Program-made: the position numbers and the translations under genes | Shown: positions 1-13,758 of the stretch, one piece after another | Numbering within the stretch: position 1 is the first letter of the stretch | Layout: each line of letters begins with the position of its first letter | NCBI RefSeq assembly: GCF_019112545.1 | Contig: NW_025064883.1 | Span: 1,624,100-1,688,099 of the forward strand | From: Guyanagaster necrorhizus | Lineage: Eukaryota > Basidiomycota > Agaricomycetes > Agaricales > Physalacriaceae | Length of the DNA: 64,000 bases | Direction of reading: 5' to 3' | The notes under the pieces: generated by a model | The model's database searches: none | Told to the model about the DNA's origin: nothing | What the model saw: only the letters and a program-made list of their open reading frames with translations

Positions 1-52
1 CCAAAGATCTGACTCCCTTGCCTTTAACCCTCATCTAGGCGGTTCTCTTTTT

Positions 53-3000
53 ATGTATTCTCCTCGTTGCCGATGCTTCCATGTGCTGGTCCTCGTCCTT
101 GTCGTTTCTTGGCTTGATCTAGCTGTCGGTAAGTGTTCTAGTCTGCCCAGCTCGATACTAGGTAACGATTTCGCCAGCTTTGAGCGGACCACCTAGGGCA
201 TTGAGATCCTTGGTCCATCCGACGACTTGGTCCCTTGACATATTACCCCGACAACACCATCGATATGTCACTAAGCGCTCACCACCAGACGCGCACTCCA
301 CTACCCTGCGTCATGACGACGCCTTTCGCCTCATCATTGCCGCCTTTGACGATCATTTCTACCTCCATCTCCGTCCTAATGACCACCTTGTTCACCCAGC
401 TGCTCGTGTTACTTACCATTCTGCCGATGGCATGACTCATACAGAACCTCTTCTGCGTGAGAGCGTCAAGGCTTTCTGGGGCGAGGTCATCGACCCACAG
501 TTTTCCGACGTTCGGCTCAGAGAAGATGCTGCAGGAGTTGCTTATTCCGCATTCCCTGAGGCTGCACTTGGCTGGGCTCGTATCATGGTACATGATCCAG
601 GCGACGGTGAACGCCCCCCGATCTTTGAGGGTGCCTTTGCAGTCGATGGGGTCGTGCACCACGTTATGACAAAGGACCACTATATGCGCACAAAATACCC
701 TCTCGATCCGGATATCGTGCATTCAATAAATGACATGGTCATTTGGAGGGATTCAGACGTCATGACGCCTGAAGAGGAGCAACTTGCCAGGACTGGATCC
801 TACTCCGAGTCTGAGCCGCCCAGCACCCCGCGCACTTGCGCACATGACAAGATGTCTTACAATACTCCAGAACAGAATCCTATATTCCAACATGAGCCCC
901 CCACGACGCCATGGTACGGACTGGGACTATTTGGGAACACATCGTTGGCGCGGAGGGATGATGTTGCTGGTGGTAATGTGACTACAAAGTATAGACTATT
1001 TTTTTCACCTTTTTGCTCTTCTAACTCTCTGTCAGTTTTGCTAATGTCATCGGTGATAATGCTGGGTGCCCCAAGTCTCAGCAAGTTCTTTACATGGGTG
1101 TCGCTGCCGACTGCCAATATGTCCAGCAATTCGGGGACAAAGATAACGCTACGAAGCAGATTCTCAACGACTGGAATATGGCTAGCAGTCTCTACAAATC
1201 TACCTTCAACGTTAGCCTGGGTATTGTCGAACTTCAAGTACAGGACTCCAGGTAATAGATAGGTATCATTTAATCACCGAATACGTCGCTGATATGTTTG
1301 ATTCAGCTGTCCATCTGTCACCAATTCCAGCGTGCCTTGGAACGTAAATTGCACCGACAGCGTCACCTTGAATGACCGTCTGTCGCTTTTCTCACAGTGG
1401 AGAGGTAACAAAGGCAACGATAGTGCCGGTTTGTGGCACCTCATGAGTGGCTGCCCCACTGGTTCGGAGGTGGGAATTGCTTGGCTCGCCACCTTGTAAG
1501 TCCCGTGTTGTGATGAACGCAGCACAGCCTAGGGGAATTGACATAAACTCGTAGATGCCAACAGACTGCATCTGGAAATACTGGCTCAGTCGTATCTGGA
1601 ACTGCCGTATCGACCAGCGGGCGGACAGAGTGGCAGATCGTTGCTCATGAAATTGGACACAACTTTGGCGCAATCGTGAGTCCTCCTTTCTTCCACCATT
1701 TGATAGAATATATTAATATTTGTTAAACAGCACGATGTGTGTATTTTCTCCTCTGTCTCTTTCATCTTCTTACAACGACTTGGGATTAGTGCACAGATGG
1801 CTGTTTGGAGACTGATTCATGCTGTCCTCTGAACACCGATACCTGCGATGCTTCTTCTAGGTTCATCATGAGTCCTGTCTCACAATCTTCCGAGCAACAG
1901 TTCTCTGCTTGCAGCCTGGGAAATATCTGTCAGTATCCAAATTTGTTACCTAGTTCGTGTCCTCACAGACGATCTCAGGCTCTGTAATGGAAAGCACAAG
2001 TGGCTCTAACCTCAATTCTTCTTGTCTAGTCGACGCAACCCTGGCAACGGGCGTCATATCACTACAAATGTGTGGTAACGGTATAGTCGAAGCCGGAGAA
2101 GACTGTGATCCAGGCGCCGGCGTCGACTCGAATTGTTGTGATTCTTCGACGTGCAAGTTCAAAAACGGGGCAGTCTGTGATCCCGACAGCAGTGCTTGTT
2201 GCACTGGTCAATGTGCTTTTGCTCCGTCCACCCAAGTCTGTAGGGCATCGAAGGACTCTCGGTGCGATACAGCCGAAACGTGTACGGGTAATTCGTCGGC
2301 GTGTCCTAGCGATGTTGTAACCCCTAACGGTTAGTGGTGCCAAATTCCACCTTATATCTAGATATAATACTCATCTATTTTCTAGGGCAGTCCTGCGGTT
2401 CTAATGGTTTGGCTTGTGCTAGCGGTCTATGCACATCTGTTTCGCGTTCGTCTTCTGATTTTTGGATTCGTACCAGAAACTGACATCCTGATAGTTCAAT
2501 GCCAAACCGCGGGAGCATCCATGAACTTGACAACAGCATGTTCGAATCGCAATGACCAGACATGTCAAATTTCATGCCAGAATCCAAGTAACAGCAACCA
2601 ATGTGTCCTCTTGTCTTCTCTTCTCATAGACGGCTCACCTTGTGGTATGTGCGCGCATTTGCATTGCACGCGGCGAATCCTGACCAGAATCTAATCAGGC
2701 TATGGTGGAATGTGTCAATCAGGCACATGCCAGAGCGGAAGTGCTTTAGATACTGCTAAGGTATGTTCTTGGTTACAAGTGTTTTGTGGGAGCATACTCA
2801 GGAAGTCTTCGTGCAGGCCTGGTACACACAGAATCTTCAGATAGCGATACCCGTGACTGTCGTCGTGGGCTTCATCGTGTTAGCATTGTTGTGGGTATTG
2901 ATTAGAAGTCCGTCGGTGTTTTCTTGTTTAACTGTCATCCTGTTGATATACTTCTAACAGGCATCCGGCGTCGCATGATCTCTCGGAGGAGACAGGCTGT

Positions 3001-3088
3001 AATACCAACCATAAACCCAACTTTCTCAAAGTTGGGTCACCAAAGAATAGCAAGTTATGACAGGGCTATACCCACGTACATGGGGTAA
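53..3088 (+). CDS. ADAM-family (reprolysin M12B) membrane zinc metalloprotease with disintegrin-like domain
   Basis: Likely a cell-surface or secretory-pathway zinc endopeptidase of the fungal ADAM type. The ATG at 53 opens a signal peptide rich in Leu and Val; a first intron (129-177) leads to a prodomain. A protease domain follows with the zinc motif HEIGHNFGAI + HD, in which three His bind zinc and Glu is the catalytic base. A Cys-rich CTDGC..CCPL stretch follows, then a disintegrin-like region (about 2070-2330, CGNGIVEAGEDCD) and a further Cys-rich part. Near the C-terminus there is one membrane helix (about 2845-2905) and a short Arg-rich cytoplasmic tail ending at TAA 3086-3088. Introns are about 50-60 nt. 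The third zinc ligand lies on a 6-nt exon (1731-1736). The order prodomain, protease, disintegrin, Cys-rich, membrane helix matches ADAMs. Some internal splice sites (2440-2500) are approximate. The family call is firm; the substrate is unknown. Confidence 0.88.
1731..1736 (+). other. 6-nt microexon (CACGAT, His-Asp) of the ADAM gene
   Basis: The upstream exon ends at 1675 after the codon ATC, followed by gtgagt; the intron 1676-1730 ends in aaacag. The next six bases CACGAT encode the His-Asp that completes HExxHxxGxxHD. They are followed by gtgtgt and an intron ending ttag at 1789. The exon then continues TGCACAGAT (Cys-Thr-Asp), as in fungal ADAMs. Both flanking introns are phase 0, so skipping the exon would keep the frame but delete the third zinc ligand. 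Confidence 0.8.
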
Positions 3089-4167
3089 GGAATGATGTTT
3101 CGTACGCCATACTGTAGATCTGATATTAATCTGCAGCACTGGCCCGTCTGGTAGAGAAATCCATCGGGGCCGGTCGAATTGGGTAGATGAGAACATCTAT
3201 AACGGACCACGTCCGTAATACTGCACTCACACACCATCGTTTGTTTTCGCAGAATCATTTGCTACCATTTATTCGCAAACCTTTCCATTGATATAATAAT
3301 TGCTTGTTTAAGGATGCCATGTGTAATATCACCGCGTTCAGGTCATGTCGACCGGTCTAATTGGAAGATTCTTTATCAAAGGTAAGGCGCTGTAGGTAAC
3401 ACTGTCTCTTACGTATTACACTCAAACTGTGAGGGGCATTGTATAAGGAGGATGCTGCACAGCATGTGGTATTCAGTCTCTGTACCAAAACGGCTGAGGC
3501 AACCGAATCTGCTTGAGGATGGTGTGCGGTTTCAACACTAGTACTACTTAGATCTACTAGTCTTTCTTGAGTCTTTCACGGCAAAGGAATTCATACTAGC
3601 CACTTAGATGCTATGGAACCAACTAAGATATAACTGGACTAGGCACCAAGCAATTCTTGCTCTCGGCTGCTACAAAGCAATAACGACTATGCATTCCGTT
3701 TGATTGGTCCTCGGTCGAGGCTCTTCTTCCCGTGACTGGCTTTCACACAACACTCTTCGCCGGACGGGTCTTCTGAAGGTAAGATACTGCGCTTTAGACA
3801 GGTAAATGCCAATGCGCCGATACTCTAGCAGAGACAATCATTGGATCTGGCAATATATACCTTTTGAATCTTGTGTGCTCCGGTTGGCGGTGTTTGTAGA
3901 TAATTAAGTGTGATTCGTATGAGATTAGGAACGGTATCTTTCGCCGACTGTTCGAAAAGCCTTAAACTTAAAGGTTAGAACAGATGAATACATAATTATA
4001 CAAAACATTTACGTACGACACTTTATTCTACATAAAACCAGCATAACCAATATAATGCGAAGAGAAATGCTGATACAGTTGCTACGGGTTGGCAGAACTC
4101 GTAGTGAGATGACTCTTTCTCCTTTTCTCGTCGGAAGATCCGTACTGCGACCGCCTCTCTGTGATGC
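3089..4167. other. Intergenic region, no gene recognised
   Basis: About 1.1 kb between the stop of the ADAM gene and the stop of the convergent aspartic-protease-like gene. Only short unconvincing reading frames are present; it presumably holds the 3' ends of both transcripts. No repeat or RNA gene is visible. Confidence 0.5.
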
Positions 4168-5971
4168 TCATGATAACACCAGTGTTTGTGGTATTAGTGG
4201 GATAAGAGGAGGTGAAGAGAAGACGAGGTTCATTGCTGAATCGGTGGGTTCGCTTGTTCCGGAGTAACTGTCGAGCACTGACGAGTCGTTTCTGGGCAAG
4301 CCATGGACATAGGACGACATTGGTGATGAGGCAGTACTAGTCGCGTCGGGTGTGAAAGGCGTGACGACCCAATCGGGTTGAGGAGCCAATGTTACCCCAC
4401 CAGAGTAGATGAGCTCTTTGTAGCCGCTATCAGAAGAGTCCCTGCGGCCTCGGCATTTACGAATAACTAGGTAGATCAATATGCCAGCAACGACGACCAC
4501 GACAGCGATATCTACGATCGCACCCATGGAAAGGCCGCTCGAATTGGTCGAAGTTTTTTGTGCGAATCCAACTGCGCCTGTAGCGGCGTTTGAGACCGTA
4601 AAAATCCTAGAATATTTGTCAGTATACGAGGTCATCGGGAATGGTAACGACGCGTACACATGGACTTGAGAAAGGAAACAAGAACTCAGGAGATATTCTG
4701 TGGCTAAAGGCGATGACCACTCCTGGATGACACCGAAACATTGGCCGTTCTGGTTGACGATTAGGGCCGACTCATCGAGTGACCCCCAAGTTGTTGATGG
4801 TGAGAATCATTTTCATTTGTGTGTTGCATGGAATGTGGTATACATTTGTGGACGGAATGTGGCTGGAGGCGGAAGCATCTAACAGCGATGAGTGTCACGC
4901 ACAAAAATTACGGGACAACACTGACACAGGGCGCTAGCATCTGCTGAGGGAGGACGATCGTATGGCATGGTAGATTGGGTCGATTGCAATTACGAGGTTG
5001 CCGCTACGAGAAAAATTGCCGTTGCCTGTGGTCAACGTCCAGCTGTCGAGAGAGATGTAGAAGTCCGTATTTAGACTGTTGGTATTGAACGTCTGCATTT
5101 CTTTCCAGGAGCCGTTGCCTTGGTAGTATGACGTCTCGGGTTGGATAAGATGAAGATATCCTCCGTTATTCGAGGAGCCGGTATTAGGGCTCAGTGTCAT
5201 ACCGTAAGTAAAATTTTCACCGACTGGCTGTCCTGAAAGGTAACCACCGAAGACCGTGGCATTGAAATTCCCGTCTCCTGCGAAGATGGTCAATTGGAAG
5301 TCTGCCGATGGACGAGAAAGACGCGCTTGAATTGGGTCGAGACCTAAGATACCAGAAATTCCGGGCGAAAACATAGAATTTGACTGCTTAGTTACCACGG
5401 CTGCAGCGATGGTTATGAGAAGTATCTATATGTTATAGTTTTTCAGACGTACTGGTCTGGTTAGCGTAGCTCCGGTCCTGTCCATCGCTTTTCTTGAGAC
5501 CACAGTTTTCCGTGATTAAATTCCCATCCGCGGAAGCGCCACCTATTATGGCGACGTTCTGGCCACCAGGAAGGTCTGTCGCAGTCGTGGACTCCGTACG
5601 GTTATATCTGATATCAGCTGATCTGAGACAACGAATGACTTAACGCGAGAGAAAATATACATACGACTGAACGCCGTCGCACGTCTGGCATCTTGTACCC
5701 GCGACGGTAGCATAGCCGGTGCTTGTTGTGAACCCAAACGAGAAATGTTGCGCCGAAGCATCTGTTGACTGGGAAACCCACTAAGCTTGGTAGCTCGGGC
5801 CAAAATAACTACAAGACATACCATAACGACACTGACCGAGTACGAATTATTGTTGACGGCCACAGGGACGCTAATAGTTGTATATTCACTATCGTTGCTG
5901 TCACGTCTTCGTAAACGAGAGGAAACGACCAATGCAAAGAGCGGGAGGAGGCGCAAAGACGTGAACTTCAT
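4168..5971 (-). CDS. Pepsin-like (A1 family) membrane protein lacking the catalytic motifs
   Basis: The ATG at 5971 gives a signal peptide (MKFTSLRLLPLFALVV). Splicing out 50-70 nt introns yields an A1-type fold: an HFSFGF segment where the first catalytic motif should be, SPGISGILGLD typical of pepsins, and a C-terminal-lobe segment with NLVIAID. A C-terminal single membrane helix (about 4475-4540) is followed by a basic stop-transfer KCRGRR and a Ser/Pro-rich cytoplasmic tail. At the first DTGS position the sequence reads TTSTG, and the second Asp is followed by Pro-Ile instead of Thr-Gly. It therefore looks like a non-peptidase homologue. Like the ADAM gene next to it, it encodes a predicted type I membrane protein. 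Exon boundaries between 4560 and 4990 are uncertain, so the second-motif reading is less secure. An upstream in-frame ATG at 5989 is also possible. Confidence 0.68.
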
Positions 5972-6328
5972 AACAGGGCCGGGGTCCAACGCACAACGTT
6001 ATATTCGGCGCTAAATATGCCTCTCGAAACATATTTTAAAGGGAGCGCCTGATCATCTCTAATGGTAGACTGCCAAGCCACATATTGTCATCGTGCCTGA
6101 GAGCTGCTGCTGGTGAATGAAACTAGGACGATAAAGGATCGCATTCCCGGAGTCTGAAAATCAATGGTACTCAGTATAGGTCCCTGGGAGCGACGTTCCT
6201 GGAAGAAGAGGATGCGCTCTCAGCAATGTGCTATCTGATAATCCAACATTCGTCAACATTCGGTTCCGAGTCCTGCACAGTCAAGACAACATTGAGTAGT
6301 ATGGACTGTCCAACGGAGAATACAGTTT

Positions 6329-7437
6329 TCATGATTGGCTATCACCCTCGGATTTAGGACTCTTCTCCAGTATTGCATCTACAATCCCAAAGTCTAAAGC
6401 TTCCTTAGCTATAGTACAGAAAGGTCAGAGTTGGCAAAATTAACGATGAGGTGAATGCTGAACCTGTCATGAAGTTGTCGCGTTCAAGCGCATGTTCTGG
6501 GCATGCGTATTAGTAGGAAAATTGTACGTGTACAGGCAAGCGTACCGAAGCGAGCGAGGCCCTTGGCCACTGATTCCCCCGGCTTCGCACAATGTTTCTG
6601 GTAAATCCCAGTCAAAACTTGACGTATTCGTAGGATCTCCTTAGCATGGATAGCTATGTCAGATGCTTGGCCAGAGGCGCCACCGGAAGGCTCTAGGAAC
6701 GGGTATCAGATGGAGAATCGCAGTAGGAGGCTAGGAGCCTTTGAGGACGGACGATGGATCATGATGCTGGCATTCGGTAAGCAATGCCGTTTTCCCTTTT
6801 CCCCCGCAGAGAGCAAAAGAGAGCCCATGCTGGCTGCTTGTCCAATGCAGTACGTGTGTATTGGCGAAGAAACGTACTATCAACGTGCCAGTAAGTCGGT
6901 TGACTGTTGATGCAAAAGCGGGTACGCAAACCTGCATCTGCGGAAATCAATTACGATGAAGATATGTAATGTTCCACCCCACTTACTGTGTCATATATTG
7001 CTAATCCTGCAGTAACACTACCACCTGGAGAATTAATGTAGAGGTGTATAGGTTTCGAAGTGTCCTCTGCTTCCAAGAAGAGAAGCTGGGCGACAGTCAA
7101 CGTAGAATCTGTATCTCTTATCTGCGGCATAGATTCAGCGGGCAGGCTGCAAGCAAGGCATATGCCTGACGCACCGGACCATAAAGCATGATGACCCTCT
7201 CCCGTAGCAAGCGCGAAAAGATATCGTACGAGCGTTCACCTCTCCCCTATCCTCCCATGATAAGCAGCGAAGCAGCCCAGTACACTCGCCACGACGTACC
7301 GTCTGCTCGATGACAATGGGAACGAGGTTAGAGGAAGGCGACTCTCCAGTCCATTGGCCAGCTAACGGATGAAAATAACGGGCAGTGCGAATTGGTGAAA
7401 GACTTCGACTTAGACAAGAGAAGCCAGGACGAAACAT
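6329..7437 (-). CDS. clpP: ATP-dependent Clp protease proteolytic subunit, mitochondrial
   Basis: Serine peptidase of the ClpXP complex in the mitochondrial matrix. The ATG at 7437 begins an Arg/Ser-rich presequence, followed by LVPIVIEQT and, after splicing, [16 protein letters not shown]. The region [13 protein letters not shown] precedes the catalytic Ser in GQAASMGS and the catalytic His in IMIHQPSGG; the catalytic Asp is in FGIVDAIL near the C-terminus. At least six introns are needed, including a 6-nt exon encoding Met-Gln (6932-6937). The His-containing motif is rebuilt across an intron (CAT C|AG CCT TCC). Stop TGA at 6329-6331. An alternative ATG at 7479 would extend the N-terminus by 14 residues. 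ClpP is absent from budding yeast, so its presence here is informative. Its chaperone partner ClpX is not in the window. Confidence 0.92.
6932..6937 (-). other. 6-nt microexon (Met-Gln) of clpP
   Basis: On the minus strand GAC ACA|gtaagt...ccgcag|ATG CAG|gtttgc...gatag|TAC GTT rebuilds the conserved AIYDTMQYV of ClpP. Without the six bases the frame continues but Met-Gln is lost next to the catalytic region. Confidence 0.75.
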
Positions 7438-7705
7438 GGTGGACGTTGAGCACGACGTCGAGGTAGAAGTTGTTGGCAAAATTCACTGCTTTCCAAATCG
7501 GGTAGCCGAAGCGCGTGACTGGCGCGTCTCGTGAATGCGTCCACAACTGTCCACAAATGGACATTGAGCAGACAAGTGAACAGTGATTGACGCTGTACTG
7601 AACAAGGGCAACGGATTAGTTCTGCCAATAAGCTGTGTTACATCTTTGAGCTACTAGCAGTTCTTAGTGTACATTTCCAATAAGTTACATGTGTAGCGGC
7701 TATTA

Positions 7706-7909
7706 TCAATATATTCTGCATCGAAGGAATCTGTAGACGTCCTTAGCACCCGCAAGAGTTTTTGTCGAATTACCAAGGACAAGCTTGTCTCCCCCCATGA
7801 CATCGTCCATCTGCGAAACTACGTCAAAGTCGAAGCCAGCCTTATTTAGCACAGTGGGGAAGTTCACTACACGCCAATACATGTGGTACCTAGTGTTGAT
7901 CTTTGACAC
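7706..7909 (-). CDS. Possible small hypothetical protein or exon
   Basis: An open frame of 67 codons on the minus strand ends ..KDVYRFLRCRIY. Its composition is balanced and protein-like (FPTVLNKAGFDFDVVSQMDD). Upstream on the same strand near 8011 another short frame begins MLLFVAAMEIFVYDRNG, and a GT..AG pair lies between the two, but no splice was found that joins them in frame. No family is recognised. It could be the remnant of a gene or chance. Confidence 0.2.
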   Translation of the reverse strand: MSKINTRYHMYWRVVNFPTVLNKAGFDFDVVSQMDDVMGGDKLVLGNSTKTLAGAKDVYRFLRCRIY

Positions 7910-8262
7910 ATATCGTCTTCATTAATCAAAGCATGTTGAGTCTATCCTCCGGATCGAACTACCATTCCTGTCGTACACAAATATCTCCATAGCCGCCACA
8001 AAGAGTAACATGCTGGAAAATGAACAGAAATTTTTGTACAAACACGCGTCAGTCAGGAGAAACACTTGCTGGCAGTCTGGACCTACTTATTTCTGGGTAA
8101 GTACTTCAGATGAATTTTGTGTCTCCGTCTCGTTTCTTACTAAGCCGGTTTTCTTGGGAACCTTAACCTGAACTTGATACTTCGAAATCGAAGTGAACGG
8201 CTGAAAATTTACTGACCGATGGCTGGTTCTTTTACCAAAGCCATTCGTACCCTAGGTGGACA

Positions 8263-8509
8263 ATGTCGGACCCATCATTCCCGCCTCCTTCCCCGTCGCC
8301 GCATGCGTCCTTCGGAAGGCCGAAGAGGACAACGCATACTCGTCACCAGGGTCTTATCGGCAGTCTGACTTCACCGAATAGATCCTCCGCGGTTTCTCCA
8401 GGTCAAGCAGGTAAGATAAACAGGGATGTTGGCTTGTCGAATCACCGGCCAGCGCGGGAACTTCGGTGATTGCAGACAAATCAGAGAAGCCGGTCCGTAA
8501 GAGGACTTG
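8263..8509 (+). CDS. Possible small Pro/Ser-rich protein with one intron
   Basis: The ATG at 8263 opens MSDPSFPPPSPSPHASFGRP. A gtaagat donor after CAAGCAG (about 8411) and the acceptor ttgcag at 8476 join it to ACAAATCAG.., giving a C-terminus DKSEKPVRKRT and a TGA at about 8507-8509. The total is about 60 residues, low-complexity and basic. The canonical donor and acceptor with matching phase are the only support. A competing frame starts at 8220. No family recognised. Confidence 0.25.
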
Positions 8510-9545
8510 ACGATAATGTAAACATAGGCTGCTTCCTTAACGACCTCAAGGCTCGCGGATAAAGGATTCTGTTAAGCTAAAAAAAGATGTACATAATATG
8601 AGTAGCTTCCAAAGAAGAGTATGTGACTTACTGATGCTTTAGTTGATATTCCTCCCTTTTCCACTGTTTACTGGTTCAAGTTGTTTCATCAGTACGTGCA
8701 CGCGAACGTTTGAGTGCATATACTGAATTCACGGCAACTAAAAAAAATTCTCGAGGTCCGTTCGTTCTCATCACCGATAATATCCGCCAGAAGATTCGCG
8801 AACAGCAGAATCGGTGTGCAGTCACTTGTTGACTTAAAACTGCGGGCGACTCCACGTCGAACCTTGATTTTACTGAGCACCCTTAGACGGCCGTGCTTAG
8901 TCCCCGACCACATGGAAAAAGCTGAGGTCTAATTACGTCTTTTTCTCGATTTTCTCAAAGACGACCAGCCGATCAAGACACACTGTTTCAATAGCCGCGG
9001 GTGCCTCATGTTCCTTCGACAAATGCCTTCGCAATGGTCATGACAGGGCTTCGGCTTCAGAAAGGAATTGGATGTGAAGGCGGTGATCGCCCTTCCGGTC
9101 CAAGACGGACCCGAACGATGTAAATCCACATAAAGGAGAAGGAAAAGCATTGTTGCGATCAGGCGCGGCCTTAACAACCTTGTCTCAGAGTTCAACGTTA
9201 AGCGAAAGCCCTATTGGTCAAGGATAAGAACCCGGAAGCGCGGACTAACAGAAACACGAGCCTAGATATCACTGGCTGCAATAACCCTGAAATTATCACA
9301 GGATAATACCCTCTGCCTCTGGACTTCGTCATTTAACTGTTAAAGGTCTGCATAGGCGCCTTTCGGTTAAGCTACATAGGCTAGACACTAATTTGAAGGA
9401 GAATTTCAAGAATGATCTTACCGCGGGTAGCCGGGAGGTGCAAGCACCTGCAACAAAACTTCTTATTTCTATGATGATCTTCCGAACACAGTGCGGATTG
9501 ACAATGTAGCACATGTATAATTATATAAAGAAGATTACACTCATC
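8510..9545. other. Gene-poor stretch
   Basis: Only short frames without recognisable motifs are present on either strand. The right end presumably contains the 3' untranslated region of the DDX41-like gene. No repeats are evident by eye. Confidence 0.4.
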
Positions 9546-11861
<2,316 letters not shown>

Positions 11862-12088
11862 CAGGAAGGTAGGTCCGGAATCCGGACCGCCGAAAGTGGG
11901 CAGTGGTCCAAACCGGGCCTTGTACCTAAGGTACTGTTGCAAGTTTTCTAGTACCTATCCAATAGTAACGGTGGCTCTATAGCATTCTATAGGACAACCT
12001 TCCAGGCCTGGTGTTCCGATTCAAATAAATACTCAACTCATGTGCTTTGGTTCCTATCTCGCCAGCATTGTTCTTTGTTCCTACCATC
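11862..12088. promoter_or_regulatory. Divergent intergenic promoter region (DDX41-like / GALT)
   Basis: The 227 nt between the two start codons must contain the promoters and 5' leaders of both genes. No clear TATA box or GAL4-like CGG-N11-CCG site was noticed. Confidence 0.45.
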
Positions 12089-13481
12089 ATGACCGAGTTC
12101 AATCCATCTGATCATCCTCATCGCAGATGTATGATTCCCTCTCTGCCGCTGTCTCTGTTCTTACTGATGTTTCTATCGGTAGTGAATCCATTGACAAACG
12201 AGTACACTCTCGTCTCACCGCATCGCATCAAGCGTCCGTGGCTCGGTCAGGTTGAACCTCCTCTGGTTTCCAATCTGCCACAATATGATCCGGCATGTTA
12301 CCTCTGTCCCGGCAACATTCGCGCTGGTGGCCACAAGAACCCTGATTATCAGCAGATATATGTCTTTGAAAACGACTTCTCTGCGGTTCTCAACGGACCT
12401 CTGCCAATTGCCCCCGTAGCGCCCCATCCATTGCTTGCGACAGAACCTGTCGGTGGTGGATGTGATGTATTAATCTTTGATCGTAGACATGATTTGACTT
12501 TGGCACGAATTTCAATTGACGGGCTTGAGCGAATCATCGAGGAGTGGATTCGAATCTACTACAGACGAGGCGCGGAGGAAAACATTAAATATGTTCAGAT
12601 CTTCGAGGTAACAGTCATTTTGCCCCCGTCGTTATACAAGTAGAGAACTATGACTGTTGTTTAGAACAAGGGTAGTATGATGGGTTGCTCAAACCCTCAC
12701 CCACATGGACAGGCTTGGTCTTTGTCTGCTATACCTTCGTATCCTGCGAAAGAGCTTGACAATATGAAGCGGTACTCGCTCACTGATGTGCCTGCTTCTA
12801 ATGCCCCCAAGAACAAGGACGGTCAGCTGAGTTATTCCATCACTTTTGAACGTTGCGCCAATCGCATCTTAGGAAAGGCCTGTCTGCTCTGTGAATACGT
12901 CCATGCAGAACTCAATTCGACAGGCCCCGACGGCCGCATAGTGTTCAAGAATGAACATTGGGTAGCCGTGGTGCCGTGGTGGGCTGTGTGGCCCTTCGAG
13001 ATGCTCCGTGGGTGTCAGTATCTCCTTTCGCTATGACACTCACTAACTTTCACCTTGCAGTACTTCCATATCAACGTCACATACCCTCAATCGCAGAGCT
13101 TACCGAAGAAGAGAAGACGGCGTTTGCCCAAAGCATATCTATCGTTACCAAACGATACGACAATCTGTTTTCTTCTTCGTTTGCATATTCGATGGGCATT
13201 CACCAGCGGCCAATCCCACTGTCTGCGGTTGCCACCGGCGAGGATTCGTTCGAAGAGGCTCACTTGCATCTCCATTTCTCCCCGCCTCTTTTGAGAAGTG
13301 CAACTGTCAAGAAGTTTATGGTTGGGTATGTCAGCCTCGTTGCTTAGCTTTCAGTATCTCATCCAGACTTAGGTTTGACATCATGGGTGAACCTCAACGG
13401 GATCTTACTCCTGAAATAGCAGCTGCCCGTCTTAGAGAGTGTTCTGATATTCATTACCTCGATGAGCAGAAGATTATTTAA
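12089..13481 (+). CDS. GAL7: Galactose-1-phosphate uridylyltransferase
   Basis: Leloir-pathway enzyme: UDP-glucose + galactose-1-phosphate gives UDP-galactose + glucose-1-phosphate, cytosolic. The ATG at 12089 gives MTEFNPSDHPHRR, and after the first intron NPLTNEYTLVSPHR. Other family landmarks are CYLCPGN (zinc-site Cys pair), FENDFSA, the active-site NPHPHGQ with nucleophilic His (about 12700), WVAVVPWWAVWPFE, HLHFSPPLL and a C-terminal MGEPQRDLTPE. Four introns: after CAGATGT.., after TTCGAG, a donor gtgggt giving EML|LLPYQRH, and gtatgt giving VG|FDIMGE. The stop TAA is at 13479-13481. Length about 370 residues, normal for the family. No other GAL gene lies in the window, so a GAL cluster is not supported here. 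Confidence 0.95.
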
Positions 13482-13758
13482 CATACAACCTGTTTAGAAA
13501 ATAGATCAGTCTGAATAATTCATAAACTTATATCAATTGCTACAGTAATTATTCTGTTGCATGCTTGTAGCCTCAACCGAGCGTTGATGCCGTCACCAAG
13601 TCGGGAACGTCCGAGCCACAAAAGGAATAACCGAAAATGAGCACGTGATGTAAACGCGTCGGATTTCGGTGGCTTGGTACTTGACCACGAACTTGTCTCT
13701 TCCAACGTCCTCTGCTTGTCCCAGTCTTCCTTTATTTATCTTTTAATCGACAGTAAGG

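Noticed and set aside
8689..9514. Several short frames on both strands in the gap right of clpP
   Set aside because: None has recognisable motifs, splice continuity or a transposon signature.
11862..13481. A GAL gene cluster around GAL7
   Set aside because: No epimerase or galactokinase gene was found on either side within the window.
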